A stretch of DNA of 64,000 nt, from the NCBI GenBank assembly GCA_903904605.1, contig CAIVDC010000094.1, positions 1-64,000 of the forward strand, in the 5' to 3' direction. Below are positions 54,301 through 63,169 of the stretch, one piece after another. Origin of the DNA: an uncultured Sterolibacterium sp. (GTDB lineage Bacteria > Pseudomonadota > Gammaproteobacteria > Burkholderiales > Rhodocyclaceae). The position numbers and the translations under genes are program-made. Under the pieces are notes generated by a model that was not told where the DNA came from, searched no databases, and saw nothing but the letters and a program-made list of their open reading frames with translations. How positions within the stretch are numbered: the stretch's first letter is position 1; each line of letters opens with the position of its first letter.

Positions 54301-56981
54301 TGGACCTACTGGGAAGCGACAATCTCCCCGCCTCGTGCCAGAAGAATTTCGTCCTGTTGATGACAGACGGCGGTCCGGAAAACGACTGGTCGGCCAACGA
54401 CGCCATCAAGTCGCTCGTCTACCAGACTCCGGGCAGTACCAATGTCATTTCTCCGCGCACCGATGTCAACACGCCGCCAGCGAGCCCCGCCACCGCTTAT
54501 AACCAACTGATCTATCCCGTCGGGAGTATGGCGCCCGCGGGTCCTGTGGACGCGGGCTCGACCGCTCACGATGGCGGCTATGTCTGGCTGGACGAACTGG
54601 CCTACTTCATGGCCAACTCCGATGTTTCCCCGGCGGGTATTCCAGATTCCCAGCCAGTGTTGACCTACACGATAGGCTTCGCAGGGGCCAATTCGCCCGT
54701 ATTGCAGAATGCGGCGGCTGCCGGCAACGGCCTCAATTTGACCGCCGGAAGCATCGATCTCAGCAGCAAACTCATCGGCGCGGTCGAATCCATTCGCACC
54801 TGGACGCCTCTCTCGGGAGGCGCCGTGGTACCAATTTCCGCCCTTAACCGAACGGACAACTCGGGTGATGTCTATCTCGGCTTCTTCGGCCCAACCAAGA
54901 ATGTCCAGTGGAACGGAACTCTAAAAAAATATCAATTGTCGGATGTCACCGAACCGGGGCAAACCGGGTATTGCGGATCGCAGCCAACGCTAGCCAATCC
55001 GAGCGGGGAGGCAGTCAATCTCTGCCTGACCGGGCAGACGCCGCTGGTCAATGACCTTGGCGAAACGGTGTGGAACATCGAGTATGTCAACAAGACCCCG
55101 GTTGCCGGGCAGTTCGACAGCAAGATCAACGACAGCGCCGTCAGCGACTGGATACCTGTTGCGGCGCCCGATGGCGGCAACCCGAACAAGGGCGGCAGCG
55201 GCCAGGTTCTGGTGAGCGGCGCTACGCCGATCACCGATCCCTCGGTGCGGAAGATCTACACTTTCATCGCCGGTGTCTCGAGCAGTGCCGATCTGAGCAG
55301 CAATCCGCTGGCGGAGAGCAATGCCGACATCACCGGGGCCGTTCTCGGCAATGCCGCGCTGACTCCCGCCAACCGGGCCGCGCTGATCAACTTCGCGCGC
55401 GGCGGCGACCCCGGCAACGGCAACTGCAGCGATGCCGACCCCGCGACGCGTTGCCTTACCTGGCGCACCTGGGCCCATGCCGACATCCTGCATTCCAAGC
55501 CGGCAGTGATGAACTATACCAGCAGCCAGGCCTACCTTTTCTATGTCAGCACCGACGGCATTTTGCATGCAGTGGACCAGGGCAGCGGCAAGGAGGTTTG
55601 GGCGTTCATGATCGAGGAGGCCCTGCCCTTGCAAAGTGCCCTGATGGCCAACAACATCGGCGATCATCTCATTGCCGCGGACGGCTCGCCCAGCATCTTC
55701 TTCGACGACGCCAACAGGGACGGCATCGTCGGCAGCGGCGACAGGGTGATGCTTTACTTCGGCCAGCGCCGCGGCGGATCGACCTATTACGCGCTCGACA
55801 TCAGCGACATCAGTCATCCCAAGTTCGCCTGGAAGATCGTCGGCGGCAAGGGTGTGGTCGGGGCGGGCAAGTTCTGTGTCGGCTCGAGCGCCTGCAATGC
55901 GGCGGCGGACTACGACGAACTCGGCCAGACCTGGTCGATTCCCGCGGTAGGCAAGGTGCGCGCCTTGACGCCGACGACCGGTTCGGCGACGCCGGTGCTG
56001 ATCTTCGGCGGCGGCTACGATCCCAACCAGGACAACGACCCCGTGATCCAAGCGGACACCATGGGCCGCGCCGTTTATGTCGTGAATGGCTATACCGGCA
56101 GCGTCATCAGGAAGTTCGACCATGGCAACACCGTGCACGGCATGGACGCCTCCTTTCCCTCGGATGCGGCGGCGCTGAACGTGGATCTGGACCCGCAGAA
56201 TCTCCTCGACCGCATCTATATCGGCGATACCGCGGCCAATCTCTACCGCTTCGATATCGATGATGCCGTTCCGACCAAGTGGACCGGAGGCAGGATCGCC
56301 CGACTTTCGGACATTTATTCCTTCCCCGGATCGCCGCCCAACCGCAAGATCCTGTTCCCGCCGACGCTGGTGAAGCAGAATTTCGGCTCGCGCTACGACG
56401 CCGTCTATGTCGGCACCGGCGACCGCGAGCATCCGCTGAAAACCTCCGGGGTGGCCGACAAGATGTTCATGGTCAAGGACAATCCGAGCTACGATCCGAA
56501 TTACCTGCGCGATGCGAGCTACTCCGGCGGGGATCTGCTCGACATCGGCAGCGTCGCCGATGAGACCGCCTACAAGGCCCTGCATCCGGAAAACTACAAG
56601 GGGTGGTATTACTCGCTCGCCGGCAGCGGCGAGAAGGTCACCAGCTCTCCGACGGTGTTCAGCCAGGTGCTGCGCTTCTCGAGCTATGCGCCGCAACAGG
56701 TACTCAATGCCTGCGTGCCATCCGGCCGAGGCCAGCTCTACGGCATGAACGCCCTGAGCGGCGCCGCGCTGGATTCCTCACTCAATCACATGTCCGCCCT
56801 CAATCCGAGAATGTATGCCGGCTTCTACTCCCGCGGCTATATCGGCAGCGGCGTGCCGATCATCTACAACAAGCGCGCCTACATCCTGCAGGTCACCGAG
56901 AGCGGCAGCATCCTGGCCAACGGCGTCAGCGGCAACTGCACGCTGTGCAAGATCTACTGGTATCGGGAAACCGAACGCTGA
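51324..56981 (+). CDS. pilY1: Type IV pilus tip-associated protein PilY1 (1885 aa)
   Basis: A signal peptide (about 1-23, PAWALD) is followed by the start of a VWA domain with MIDAS D47-T-S49-D-S51. The rest of that domain (KTRLQTTKDAMVQLV from residue 840, T930, LLMTDGGPEND near 1010-1020) lies about 790 residues later. The inserted region is Ser/Gly-rich and has a cysteine-rich part (about 485-770) with repeated GGSCVG-like motifs. The C-terminal PilY1 beta-propeller (about 1370-1870) carries a calcium-loop D-x-N-x-D-G (DDANRDGIVGSGD, near residue 1461). PilY1 promotes pilus extension, adhesion and surface sensing. It is much longer than the roughly 1160-residue Pseudomonas protein. GGAG precedes the ATG. 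Confidence 0.93.
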   Translation: MKVSKRILSWLLIAALVNPAWALDTDIYQGITTGSSAAEPNILLILDTSDSMNLPEGWREYPGAYDSHVEYLWNDVNAIASSEVLTETPGMISTGNGYGAKPLSNAQISANTVLIQMPDTAGYSPGATITLTGTPDPALNGTFTILSTTNTNIVIHTPPGVNFNVPATQNVTPLPQLGMLIWTNLGFALDPGAATPAPTMALGFWGGDSPGARRQIWQAALAYAQATEPGDPGPRSVYRSYAVTDPNSGSALYWLPAGTAETDHRLWSNAFNRFLGADRMSRFGSVNGNSDPVIRGGINFGTLPAQYSGYNQCQSSKDSLTPSTVFAPSTQPQNGGKYLGQKWQRYERYRKLDSSLAASYPGPGSYPGNDLKIVSSAFYDGYLSSNRDANDLAASALPILKSGNSSDAGWSNLRPDWGGYRFKDRLWGIPDAQSFNQLLLLYGYPAGAATLNDARIAGNMNLAVPGYYDTPRLQNAGATMLTNTRSCTWTGQVQETDAGNLPRRDPLALSYGGNCSDLGVSCSDPGNPACASILSPAPCLQTLNDNFYTRDNNNCHWINRNALSTMTFSGCHWTGARLPVPLGEGRGNQYYAGGSCVGTCTGASCPAAVDGGTNYCVNAAIPSQQFGDTSYANVLQTTDPTAGCSNRSDNGPVYYYGGSCVGDYRVAPGSANVWPFANVGSNDATNFPCENNTTPSLTVNGAALSDVSTVSSTDGCVDKSDPWQSCADRHGGNCVYQSCANRVSSANVGGSDYNVYDRNADTDNVMVHDCVADEGATGPYMSKSARAFGATWDIASSYETAAAQGIASTLGAAAAVDVYSVNYLNWKFGPKSNGNPIGRKTRLQTTKDAMVQLVQTENGVRFGLMVFNRMDNNHNTEGGNIVYAVQRMGTNVQADIDQMSSEDQAANSAALANRGALIAKINSLVAISQTPLTESLYEAYRYFNGAAPIFGQLATATPDGSKAAAGCDKNAFGNPGNGSDCLGSSGGYHSPMLDLLGSDNLPASCQKNFVLLMTDGGPENDWSANDAIKSLVYQTPGSTNVISPRTDVNTPPASPATAYNQLIYPVGSMAPAGPVDAGSTAHDGGYVWLDELAYFMANSDVSPAGIPDSQPVLTYTIGFAGANSPVLQNAAAAGNGLNLTAGSIDLSSKLIGAVESIRTWTPLSGGAVVPISALNRTDNSGDVYLGFFGPTKNVQWNGTLKKYQLSDVTEPGQTGYCGSQPTLANPSGEAVNLCLTGQTPLVNDLGETVWNIEYVNKTPVAGQFDSKINDSAVSDWIPVAAPDGGNPNKGGSGQVLVSGATPITDPSVRKIYTFIAGVSSSADLSSNPLAESNADITGAVLGNAALTPANRAALINFARGGDPGNGNCSDADPATRCLTWRTWAHADILHSKPAVMNYTSSQAYLFYVSTDGILHAVDQGSGKEVWAFMIEEALPLQSALMANNIGDHLIAADGSPSIFFDDANRDGIVGSGDRVMLYFGQRRGGSTYYALDISDISHPKFAWKIVGGKGVVGAGKFCVGSSACNAAADYDELGQTWSIPAVGKVRALTPTTGSATPVLIFGGGYDPNQDNDPVIQADTMGRAVYVVNGYTGSVIRKFDHGNTVHGMDASFPSDAAALNVDLDPQNLLDRIYIGDTAANLYRFDIDDAVPTKWTGGRIARLSDIYSFPGSPPNRKILFPPTLVKQNFGSRYDAVYVGTGDREHPLKTSGVADKMFMVKDNPSYDPNYLRDASYSGGDLLDIGSVADETAYKALHPENYKGWYYSLAGSGEKVTSSPTVFSQVLRFSSYAPQQVLNACVPSGRGQLYGMNALSGAALDSSLNHMSALNPRMYAGFYSRGYIGSGVPIIYNKRAYILQVTESGSILANGVSGNCTLCKIYWYRETER

Positions 56982-57014
56982 GCCGGCCCGCAGCGATCGG
57001 CGGCGCCGATGCGC

Positions 57015-57938
57015 CTACTGGCTGAGCGTTTTCGGCAAAGGAAACACGATATTTTCCGGAATGCCCGCCAGCGCCCGCACGCTGCTTGCGCCAAGCTGCT
57101 CCAGGCGTTCGATCACCTGCTTGACCAACACCTCGGGGGCGGAGGCCCCCGCGCTCAGTCCGATATGCTGGCGGCCGGCGATCCAGGCCGGATCGATCTC
57201 CGCGGCACTGTCGACAAGATAGGCCGGCACCCCCAGATTCTGCGCCACTTCGCGCAGTCGGTTGGAGTTTGAGCTGTTGGTCGAACCGACCACAATGACC
57301 ACGTCGCATTGCCGCGCCAGCAGCTTCACTGCGTCCTGGCGGTTCTGCGTGGCGTAGCAGATGTCGTCCTTCTTCGGCCCGACGATCTCGGGAAAACGCG
57401 CTCTCAGTCCGGCGACGATGCTCGCGGCATCGTCGACCGACAGCGTGGTTTGCGTCACATAGGCCAGCCGGTGAGGATCGGCGACCTCCAGCCTGGCGAC
57501 ATCAGCAATGTTTTCGACCAGGTGCATGCCGTCCTTTACCTGCCCAGTCGTGCCCTCGACCTCGGGGTGGCCGCGGTGGCCGATCATGACAATCTCGCGC
57601 CCGGATTCGCGCATCTTCGCCACCTCGATATGGACCTTGGTGACCAGCGGACAGGTGGCATCGAAAACCGTGAGCCCGCGCCTTTCCGCCTCCGCGCGCA
57701 CCGCCTTGGGGACGCCGTGGGCGCTGAAGATCACCGTGCCGCCGGCCGGCACTTCGTCCAGTTCATCGACGAAGAGCGCACCCTTGGCGCGCAAATCCTC
57801 GACCACATAGCGGTTATGCACCACTTCGTGACGGACGTAGATCGGCTTGCCATAGATCTTCAAGGCGCGCTCGACGATCTCGATGGCGCGCTCGACACCG
57901 GCGCAAAAACCGCGGGGATTGGCGAGCAGGATTTCCAT
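57015..57938 (-). CDS. ispH: 4-hydroxy-3-methylbut-2-enyl diphosphate reductase
   Basis: 307 residues. The three cluster-binding cysteines are in [12 protein letters not shown] (C12), [12 protein letters not shown] near 96 and [13 protein letters not shown] near 193. It is an Fe-S enzyme making IPP and DMAPP at the end of the MEP pathway. It follows fkpB by one base, a linkage common across proteobacteria. It is convergent with pilY1, leaving 33 bases with no terminator hairpin. Confidence 0.97.
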   Translation of the reverse strand: MEILLANPRGFCAGVERAIEIVERALKIYGKPIYVRHEVVHNRYVVEDLRAKGALFVDELDEVPAGGTVIFSAHGVPKAVRAEAERRGLTVFDATCPLVTKVHIEVAKMRESGREIVMIGHRGHPEVEGTTGQVKDGMHLVENIADVARLEVADPHRLAYVTQTTLSVDDAASIVAGLRARFPEIVGPKKDDICYATQNRQDAVKLLARQCDVVIVVGSTNSSNSNRLREVAQNLGVPAYLVDSAAEIDPAWIAGRQHIGLSAGASAPEVLVKQVIERLEQLGASSVRALAGIPENIVFPLPKTLSQ

Positions 57939-57939
57939 C

Positions 57940-58383
57940 TCAGAGAATGCCGATGACTTCGACTTCGAAGCGGATCGACTTGCCCGCCAGCGGATGGTTG
58001 AAATCGATCAGCGCCGCCTCTTCGTCCAGTTCCCGCACCAGGCCGGTGTAACAGGCGCCATTGGGAGCGGTAAATTCGATCAGCGTCATCATTTCGAGCT
58101 TGCCGCCGTCGGGCAGCTCTGCGCGCGGCAGGCGTCGCATCAACTGAGGATTATGCCGCCCGAAAGCCTGTTCCGGTTCGAGCAGAAATACATGGCGTTC
58201 GCCTGCCGGCAGTCCTTCGAGGCAGCGTTCCAGCGTCGGCGCCAATTCTCCGCTGCCCAGTTGCAGGGTCGCCGGCGTCGACGCAAAGGTACTGATGAGC
58301 TCAACATCGTCGCCGCTGGCGACGCGGTAATTGAGCGTCACCAGACTGTCGGGTCTCACGAGGGGTACGGTCGTTCCGTTCAT
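57940..58383 (-). CDS. fkpB: FKBP-type peptidyl-prolyl isomerase (FkpB/SlpA type)
   Basis: 147 residues from ATG 58383. The FKBP core is seen as [19 protein letters not shown], followed by the SlyD/FkpB insert-in-flap region ([22 protein letters not shown]) and [19 protein letters not shown]. It catalyses proline isomerisation and probably acts as a chaperone. It is cytoplasmic, as no signal peptide is present. It is coupled with ispH. Confidence 0.92.
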   Translation of the reverse strand: MNGTTVPLVRPDSLVTLNYRVASGDDVELISTFASTPATLQLGSGELAPTLERCLEGLPAGERHVFLLEPEQAFGRHNPQLMRRLPRAELPDGGKLEMMTLIEFTAPNGACYTGLVRELDEEAALIDFNHPLAGKSIRFEVEVIGIL

Positions 58384-58439
58384 ATTCCTGTCGGGCCGGC
58401 ACTTTGCATTGCCCATTGTGCCAGAGCCGCCAGAATCGC

Positions 58440-58469
58440 GCATGGCCGTCCTCCAAAGGGCGGCCATGC
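58440..58469. other. Strong hairpin between tupA and fkpB, possible terminator
   Basis: GCATGGCCGTCC (58440-58451) pairs with GGGCGGCCATGC (58458-58469) over 12 positions, one of them a G-T pair, with loop TCCAAA. It lies downstream of tupA and upstream of fkpB, both on the minus strand. Neither side has a good T-run, so it may end tup transcription only inefficiently. Confidence 0.45.
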
Positions 58470-58519
58470 TTCTTCGGGTCGTCCCGGCTTTTGGCCTTCC
58501 GCCGTCCGCCAGGCTCCGG

Positions 58520-59356
58520 TCATCGCTTGGCGTTAGGGAAGAACAACTGCTCGCCGCCGATCTTGTAGTCGCTGATGACTTTCTGGCCGACGGGGGAGAC
58601 CAGCCAATCGATGAACTTCTGTCCCGCTTCCTGCTTCACATTCGGATGCTTGGCCGGATTGACCAGCATGACGCCGTACTGGTTGAACAGGCGATTGTCG
58701 CCCTGGACCAGGATAACCAGGTTCTGCCGGTTCTTGAAGTTGAGCCAGGTGCCGCGGTCGCTGATCAGGTAGGCGTTCATCGCCGCCGCGGTATTGAGCG
58801 AGGGGCCCATGCCTGAACCGGTGTCGCGATACCAGGATCCCTTGGCTTTGTCGATGTCTATGCCGGCGGCCTTCCACAGGCGCAGTTCGGCGGCGTTGGT
58901 GCCGCTCCTGTCGCCGCGCGAGACGAATGGCGCGTGGGCTGCCTCGATCTTGCGCAGGGCGGGGAGGATGTCCTTGCCGCCGCCGATTTGCGCCGGGTCG
59001 TCCTTCGGGCCGATCAGCACGAAATCGTTGTACATCACTTCCTGACGCACCACGCCTTGGCCCTCGGCGAGGAATTTCTGCTCGGCGGCCGGGTCATGCA
59101 CGAAAACCACGTCCGCGTCGCCGCGCCTTGCCACATCCAGCGCCTGGCCGGTGCCCAGGGCCACGACATGGACCGCTATGCCGCTTTGTTTCTCGAAGGC
59201 CGGCAGCAGGAAACCGAACAGCCCGGACTGCTCGGTCGAGGTGGTCGAGGCGACGGTGATGAAACTGTCGGCAGCCTGGGCCACAGAGATGAGTGCGCAG
59301 GAGAGTGCGGCGAGCAGTATGCGGCGTAGAAGCTTCGTCCCCGAGGGATCGGTCAT
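58520..59356 (-). CDS. tupA: Tungstate ABC transporter, substrate-binding protein
   Basis: 278 residues. A signal peptide (about 10-28, SVAQAAD) is followed by the TupA opening ITVASTTSTEQSGLF, whose TTST segment binds the oxyanion, and by FVSRGDRSGTNAAELRLWKAAGI and DRGTWLNF. TupA proteins bind tungstate with very high affinity over molybdate. The start overlaps the tupC stop as ATGA, with AAAGGAG upstream. Order on the minus strand: tupB-tupC-tupA. Confidence 0.93.
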   Translation of the reverse strand: MTDPSGTKLLRRILLAALSCALISVAQAADSFITVASTTSTEQSGLFGFLLPAFEKQSGIAVHVVALGTGQALDVARRGDADVVFVHDPAAEQKFLAEGQGVVRQEVMYNDFVLIGPKDDPAQIGGGKDILPALRKIEAAHAPFVSRGDRSGTNAAELRLWKAAGIDIDKAKGSWYRDTGSGMGPSLNTAAAMNAYLISDRGTWLNFKNRQNLVILVQGDNRLFNQYGVMLVNPAKHPNVKQEAGQKFIDWLVSPVGQKVISDYKIGGEQLFFPNAKR

Positions 59357-60060
59357 GGTAGTTCTCCTTTTAGAAAATCATCGGCTTCGGCCGATTGAGG
59401 TTGCTGGAAAAACAAGGCGGCCGGCGTTCGCTCGGCGACCCGGCCACGGTGCAGAAATATGATCTCGTCGGCCAGTCGCCGCGCCTGACCTAAGTTATGG
59501 GTGCTCATGACGATGCTGGTGCCGGCGCCGTGAATGTCACGGATGATGCGCTCGACCGCAGCCGCGGCGTTCGGGTCGAGGCTGGCGGTCGGCTCGTCGA
59601 GAAACAGGATGCGCGGTTCCAGCGCCCAGGCACGCGCCAGCGCGACGCGCTGCTGCTCGCCGCCGGAGAGCACGCGCGCCGGGCGATGCGCCAGGTGCGC
59701 CAGGCCGACCCTCGCCAGGGCCGTCTCGGCGCGTCGCTGCCGCTCCGGACGCGGTGTGCCGTCAAGCTTGAGGCCGTAGGCGACGTTCGCCAGAGCGGAG
59801 CGCCGCAACATCACCGGTCGCTGGAAGACCAGCGCTTGGGCGCTGGGCCGGGCATCCGAGCCGGCCCAGCGGATGGAGCCGGCGGACGGCTTGATCAGGC
59901 CGTGCATCAGCCGTATCAATACGCTCTTTCCTGCGCCGTTGGCGCCGAGGATGACGATGCGGCTGTGCTGCCCGATATCGAGCGTCACGCCCTGCAACAC
60001 CGGCGTGCCGCCGGGGGCAAAGCCGACGCCGGCCAAGCTCAGGGGGAACATCGTCTCCAT
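59353..60060 (-). CDS. tupC: Tungstate ABC transporter, ATP-binding protein
   Basis: 235 residues from ATG 60060, which overlaps the tupB stop as ATGA. Walker A is GANGAGKS near residues 39-46, the ABC signature LSGGEQQRVALARA near 133-146, and Walker B RILFLDEPTASLD near 153-165. It energises tungstate import by the TupB permease. Confidence 0.92.
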   Translation of the reverse strand: METMFPLSLAGVGFAPGGTPVLQGVTLDIGQHSRIVILGANGAGKSVLIRLMHGLIKPSAGSIRWAGSDARPSAQALVFQRPVMLRRSALANVAYGLKLDGTPRPERQRRAETALARVGLAHLAHRPARVLSGGEQQRVALARAWALEPRILFLDEPTASLDPNAAAAVERIIRDIHGAGTSIVMSTHNLGQARRLADEIIFLHRGRVAERTPAALFFQQPQSAEADDFLKGELP

Positions 60061-60752
60061 CAGCCGAACCTGCGCTGCGCCCATTCGCGCGTGACGTAGG
60101 CCAGGGCATTGATCGCCAGCACCAGCGTGACCAGGATCAGGCCCAGCGACAGCGCCAGGGGCAGGTCGCCCTTGCTGGTCTCAAGAGCGATCGTCGTGGT
60201 CATGACGCGAGTCACGCCGTCGATGTTGCCGCCGACGATCATCACCGCGCCGACCTCGGCGATGGTGCGGCCGAAGCCGGCGAGCAGCACGGTGAACAGG
60301 GAGTGGCGCGTGTCCCAGAGCAGCGTGGCCGTCGCCTGGATCGTGGTCGCGCCGAGCGAATGCAGCTGCTCCTCGTATTGACGCCAGGCGTCCTCGACGA
60401 CTTGCCTGGTCAGCGCCGCCAGAAGGGGCATGACCAGCACGGCCTGGGCGATGACCATCGCCGTCGGCGTGAATAAGATGCCGAGCGCGCCCAAAGGTCC
60501 GGCCCGGGAGAGCAGCAGATAGACGAGCAGGCCGACGACCACCGCCGGCAGCCCCATGAAGCCGTTCACGATGACGGTCAGCGTCTGCCGGCCGGGGAAG
60601 CGACCGACGGCGATCAATGCACCGACCGGCAGTCCGGCGATGGCGGCAATGATCACCGCCGAAAGGCTGACGGAGAGACTGAGTGCCACGATGCCGAGCA
60701 GCTTGGGGTCGCCTGTTGCGACCAAGCCGAGTGCGGCGCTCAGCGCTTCCAT
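60060..60752 (-). CDS. tupB: Tungstate ABC transporter, permease
   Basis: 230 residues with about five transmembrane helices. The permease coupling motif is visible in FGRTIAEVGAVMIVGGNIDGVTRVMTTTIALET near residues 164-196, which is typical of TupB. It is the first gene of tupBCA and divergent from the ModE-like regulator. Confidence 0.92.
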   Translation of the reverse strand: MEALSAALGLVATGDPKLLGIVALSLSVSLSAVIIAAIAGLPVGALIAVGRFPGRQTLTVIVNGFMGLPAVVVGLLVYLLLSRAGPLGALGILFTPTAMVIAQAVLVMPLLAALTRQVVEDAWRQYEEQLHSLGATTIQATATLLWDTRHSLFTVLLAGFGRTIAEVGAVMIVGGNIDGVTRVMTTTIALETSKGDLPLALSLGLILVTLVLAINALAYVTREWAQRRFG

Positions 60753-60802
60753 GCAATGCTGACGTCCTCGGCGGAGCGCATTACGGATGCTTCAGGCCGT
60801 GC

Positions 60803-60876
60803 GGAAATATAGGCAATGTTCTGCAAGGCCGTAGCCCGCCCTTCTCATAGGATGCTATTGATGGTCGAATATAGCC
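60803..60876. promoter_or_regulatory. Possible oxyanion-regulator binding sites between tupB and the ModE-like gene
   Basis: Two similar direct elements, GGAAATATAGGC (60803-60814) and CGAATATAGCC (60866-60876), lie in the 145-base divergent region, about 63 bases (six helical turns) apart. The ATATAG core resembles half of the ModE site core (TATATA). No strong promoter hexamers were assigned. The call is tentative. Confidence 0.3.
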
Positions 60877-60897
60877 TGATTACGCAGGTTTCCAAAT

Positions 60898-62007
60898 ATG
60901 AACAAATATGCATTATTGCCTGATCTCGTCTGGAACTGGACGTCGCTGGATGCGCCTCGCCGCAACGAGGAGGGGGCGCTGCTCGCGATGCTCGCCGCCA
61001 TCGCCGAGACCGGATCGGTGGCGCAGGCGGCGCGAGCTTGCGGCTTTTCTTACCGCCATGCCTGGGGACTGGTGCGCACCTGGGAAGAACGCCTGCGGCA
61101 GCCGCTGGTCAATATGGCGCGCGGCCGTGGCTCCGTTCTGGCGCCGCTGGGGCTTCGGCTGGTGCGCCTTGATGCAGAGCTCAAGAGCCGCTTCGCCGCA
61201 CAACTGGCGGCCGCTGCGGCGGAAGTGCGGCGTGAATTGGCGCCGTTCATGGCCGCCGAATCGGCGCGCTTGACCTTGCACGCCAGCCACGATCCGGTGC
61301 TCGCGCGCCTGCCCGAGGCGCTCCGGGCGGATGGCGTCGAACTGGAACTCCACGTGCTGGGCAGCAGCGAGAGCCTCGCCTCGTTTGCCGCCGGACGCTG
61401 CGATATCGCTGGCTTCCACTGTCCGCAGGGGCGACTGGGCGAGTCCTTATGGCGTCGCTATCGCCCGCATCTGGACCCGCGCGCCGACGTGCTGATCCGC
61501 TTCGCGCGGCGCGCCCAGGGCCTGATGTTCCCGGCCGGCAGGCCGAAGCCGTTGAAAAGCTTGCTCGATCTGACCCGGCCCGGTGTGCGTTTCGTGAATC
61601 GCCAGGCCGGTTCCGGCACCCGTCTACTGTTCGATCTGCTGCTGGAGGAGAACGAACTAAGCCCGAAAGACATCGTCGGCTACGATATCGAGGAGTTTAC
61701 CCATGCCGCGGTGGCGGCGACCATCGCCAGCGGTGCCGCCGATGCCGGTCTCGGCGTCGAGGCGGCGGCAAGCCGCTTCGGGCTTGGCTTCCTGCCGCTG
61801 GCCCGGGAAGACTATTACCTCGCGACGCGGCGCGAGACCTTGTCCAATCCGCCCTTCCAGGCCATGCTGAACGTCATGGCGGGCGCCATCTGGCGCGACG
61901 CCATGGCCGCCGAGCCGGGGTACGATGCCCGTGGCTGCGGCCGCGTGATCGAATGCGAGGCAGCCTGGCGGGCAGTGAAGTCGCCGCCCTCGCGGCCGAA
62001 GCGGTGA
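60898..62007 (+). CDS. Transcriptional regulator: ModE-like HTH fused to a periplasmic-binding-protein-like domain
   Basis: 369 residues. The N-terminal winged helix (about 25-95: LLAMLAAIAETGSVAQAARACGFSYRHAWGLVRTWEERLRQPLV) is of the ModE/LysR-like type. The C-terminal part (about 118-345) is a PBP-like domain seen also in molybdate-binding proteins (RFVNRQAGSGTRLLFDLLLEE; AAVAATIASGAADAGLGVEAAA). No MOP domains are present, so the ligand would be sensed by the PBP-like domain. Divergent placement from tupBCA suggests it controls tungstate uptake in response to tungstate or molybdate. Confidence 0.88.
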   Translation: MNKYALLPDLVWNWTSLDAPRRNEEGALLAMLAAIAETGSVAQAARACGFSYRHAWGLVRTWEERLRQPLVNMARGRGSVLAPLGLRLVRLDAELKSRFAAQLAAAAAEVRRELAPFMAAESARLTLHASHDPVLARLPEALRADGVELELHVLGSSESLASFAAGRCDIAGFHCPQGRLGESLWRRYRPHLDPRADVLIRFARRAQGLMFPAGRPKPLKSLLDLTRPGVRFVNRQAGSGTRLLFDLLLEENELSPKDIVGYDIEEFTHAAVAATIASGAADAGLGVEAAASRFGLGFLPLAREDYYLATRRETLSNPPFQAMLNVMAGAIWRDAMAAEPGYDARGCGRVIECEAAWRAVKSPPSRPKR

Positions 62008-62056
62008 TGGGGGATGCGGTAGAATCCCGGATTTCACCAGCCCTGCGCACAACAAC

Positions 62057-63124
62057 ATGAAACCGATAGTCGATGACGTCCGGATCAAGGAGATCAAGGA
62101 GCTTGCGCCTCCCGCCCATATCCTGCGCGAGTTTCCTGCCACCGAAATGGCGGCGGAGACGACCTTCTCGGCGCGCCAGGCGATACACCGCATCCTGCAT
62201 GGCGCCGACGGTCGCCTACTGGTGGTGATCGGCCCCTGCTCCATTCACGATCACGACGCCGCCCTCGAGTACGCGCGCCGCCTGCAAGCCGAGCGCGGCC
62301 GCTTCGAGGCGGATCTTTTGATCCTGATGCGGGTGTATTTCGAGAAGCCGCGCACCACGGTCGGCTGGAAGGGGCTTATCAACGACCCGAACCTCGACGG
62401 CAGCTTCCGGATCAACGAAGGGCTGCGTCTGGCGCGCCAGCTGTTGTACGAGATCAACGAGCTGGGTCTGCCTTGCGCCACCGAGTTCCTGGACGCCATT
62501 ACCCCGCAATACACCGCCGATCTGATCAGTTGGGGAGCGATCGGCGCGCGCACCACCGAGTCGCAGGTGCATCGTGAGCTTGCCTCGGGTCTTTCATGCC
62601 CGGTCGGCTTCAAGAACGGCACCGATGGCAATGTCAGGATAGCTGTCGATGCGATCCGCGCCGCCGCAAGCCCCCATCATTTCCTCTCGGTGACCAAAGC
62701 CGGACATTCGGCCATCGTCTCGACCAACGGCAACGAAGACTGCCATGTCATCCTGCGCGGCGGAAAAGTGCCCAACTACGACGCCGCCAGCGTCGACGCC
62801 GCGTGCAAGGATCTCGGTGCGTCAGGTCTCGCCGCGAGGGTGATGATCGACTGCTCGCATGCCAATTGCAGCAAGCAGTTCCAGCGCCAGGTTGAAGTGG
62901 CGCGAGACGTGAGTGAGCAGATCGCGGCTGGCGACGACCGTATCTTCGGCGTGATGGTGGAGTCGCATCTCAAGCCGGGACGCCAGGATCTCCTGCCGGG
63001 CAAGGCGCTGGAATACGGCCTCTCCATCACCGACGCTTGCCTGGGCTGGGAGGACAGCATGAACGTCCTCGAACTCCTGGCCGACGCGGTACGCCGTCGT
63101 CGCCTGACCATGGCTGCGCTGTAG
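62057..63124 (+). CDS. aroG: 3-deoxy-7-phosphoheptulonate synthase (DAHP synthase, class I)
   Basis: 355 residues. Key segments are VIGPCSIHDHDAALEYARRL near residues 55-74, KPRTTVGWKGLINDPNLDGSF near 98-118 and GARTTESQVHRELASGLS near 162-180. It condenses phosphoenolpyruvate and erythrose 4-phosphate at the entry to aromatic amino acid synthesis. The N-terminal extension (about 1-40) is of the feedback-regulated AroFGH type; which amino acid inhibits it cannot be told. It is probably transcribed from a promoter near 62020 (TAGAAT), weakly supported. Confidence 0.95.
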   Translation: MKPIVDDVRIKEIKELAPPAHILREFPATEMAAETTFSARQAIHRILHGADGRLLVVIGPCSIHDHDAALEYARRLQAERGRFEADLLILMRVYFEKPRTTVGWKGLINDPNLDGSFRINEGLRLARQLLYEINELGLPCATEFLDAITPQYTADLISWGAIGARTTESQVHRELASGLSCPVGFKNGTDGNVRIAVDAIRAAASPHHFLSVTKAGHSAIVSTNGNEDCHVILRGGKVPNYDAASVDAACKDLGASGLAARVMIDCSHANCSKQFQRQVEVARDVSEQIAAGDDRIFGVMVESHLKPGRQDLLPGKALEYGLSITDACLGWEDSMNVLELLADAVRRRRLTMAAL

Positions 63125-63169
63125 TCGCTTTGTCGGCGCCGATGCCAAGCCGGTCTGGGTTCCGGCGGC

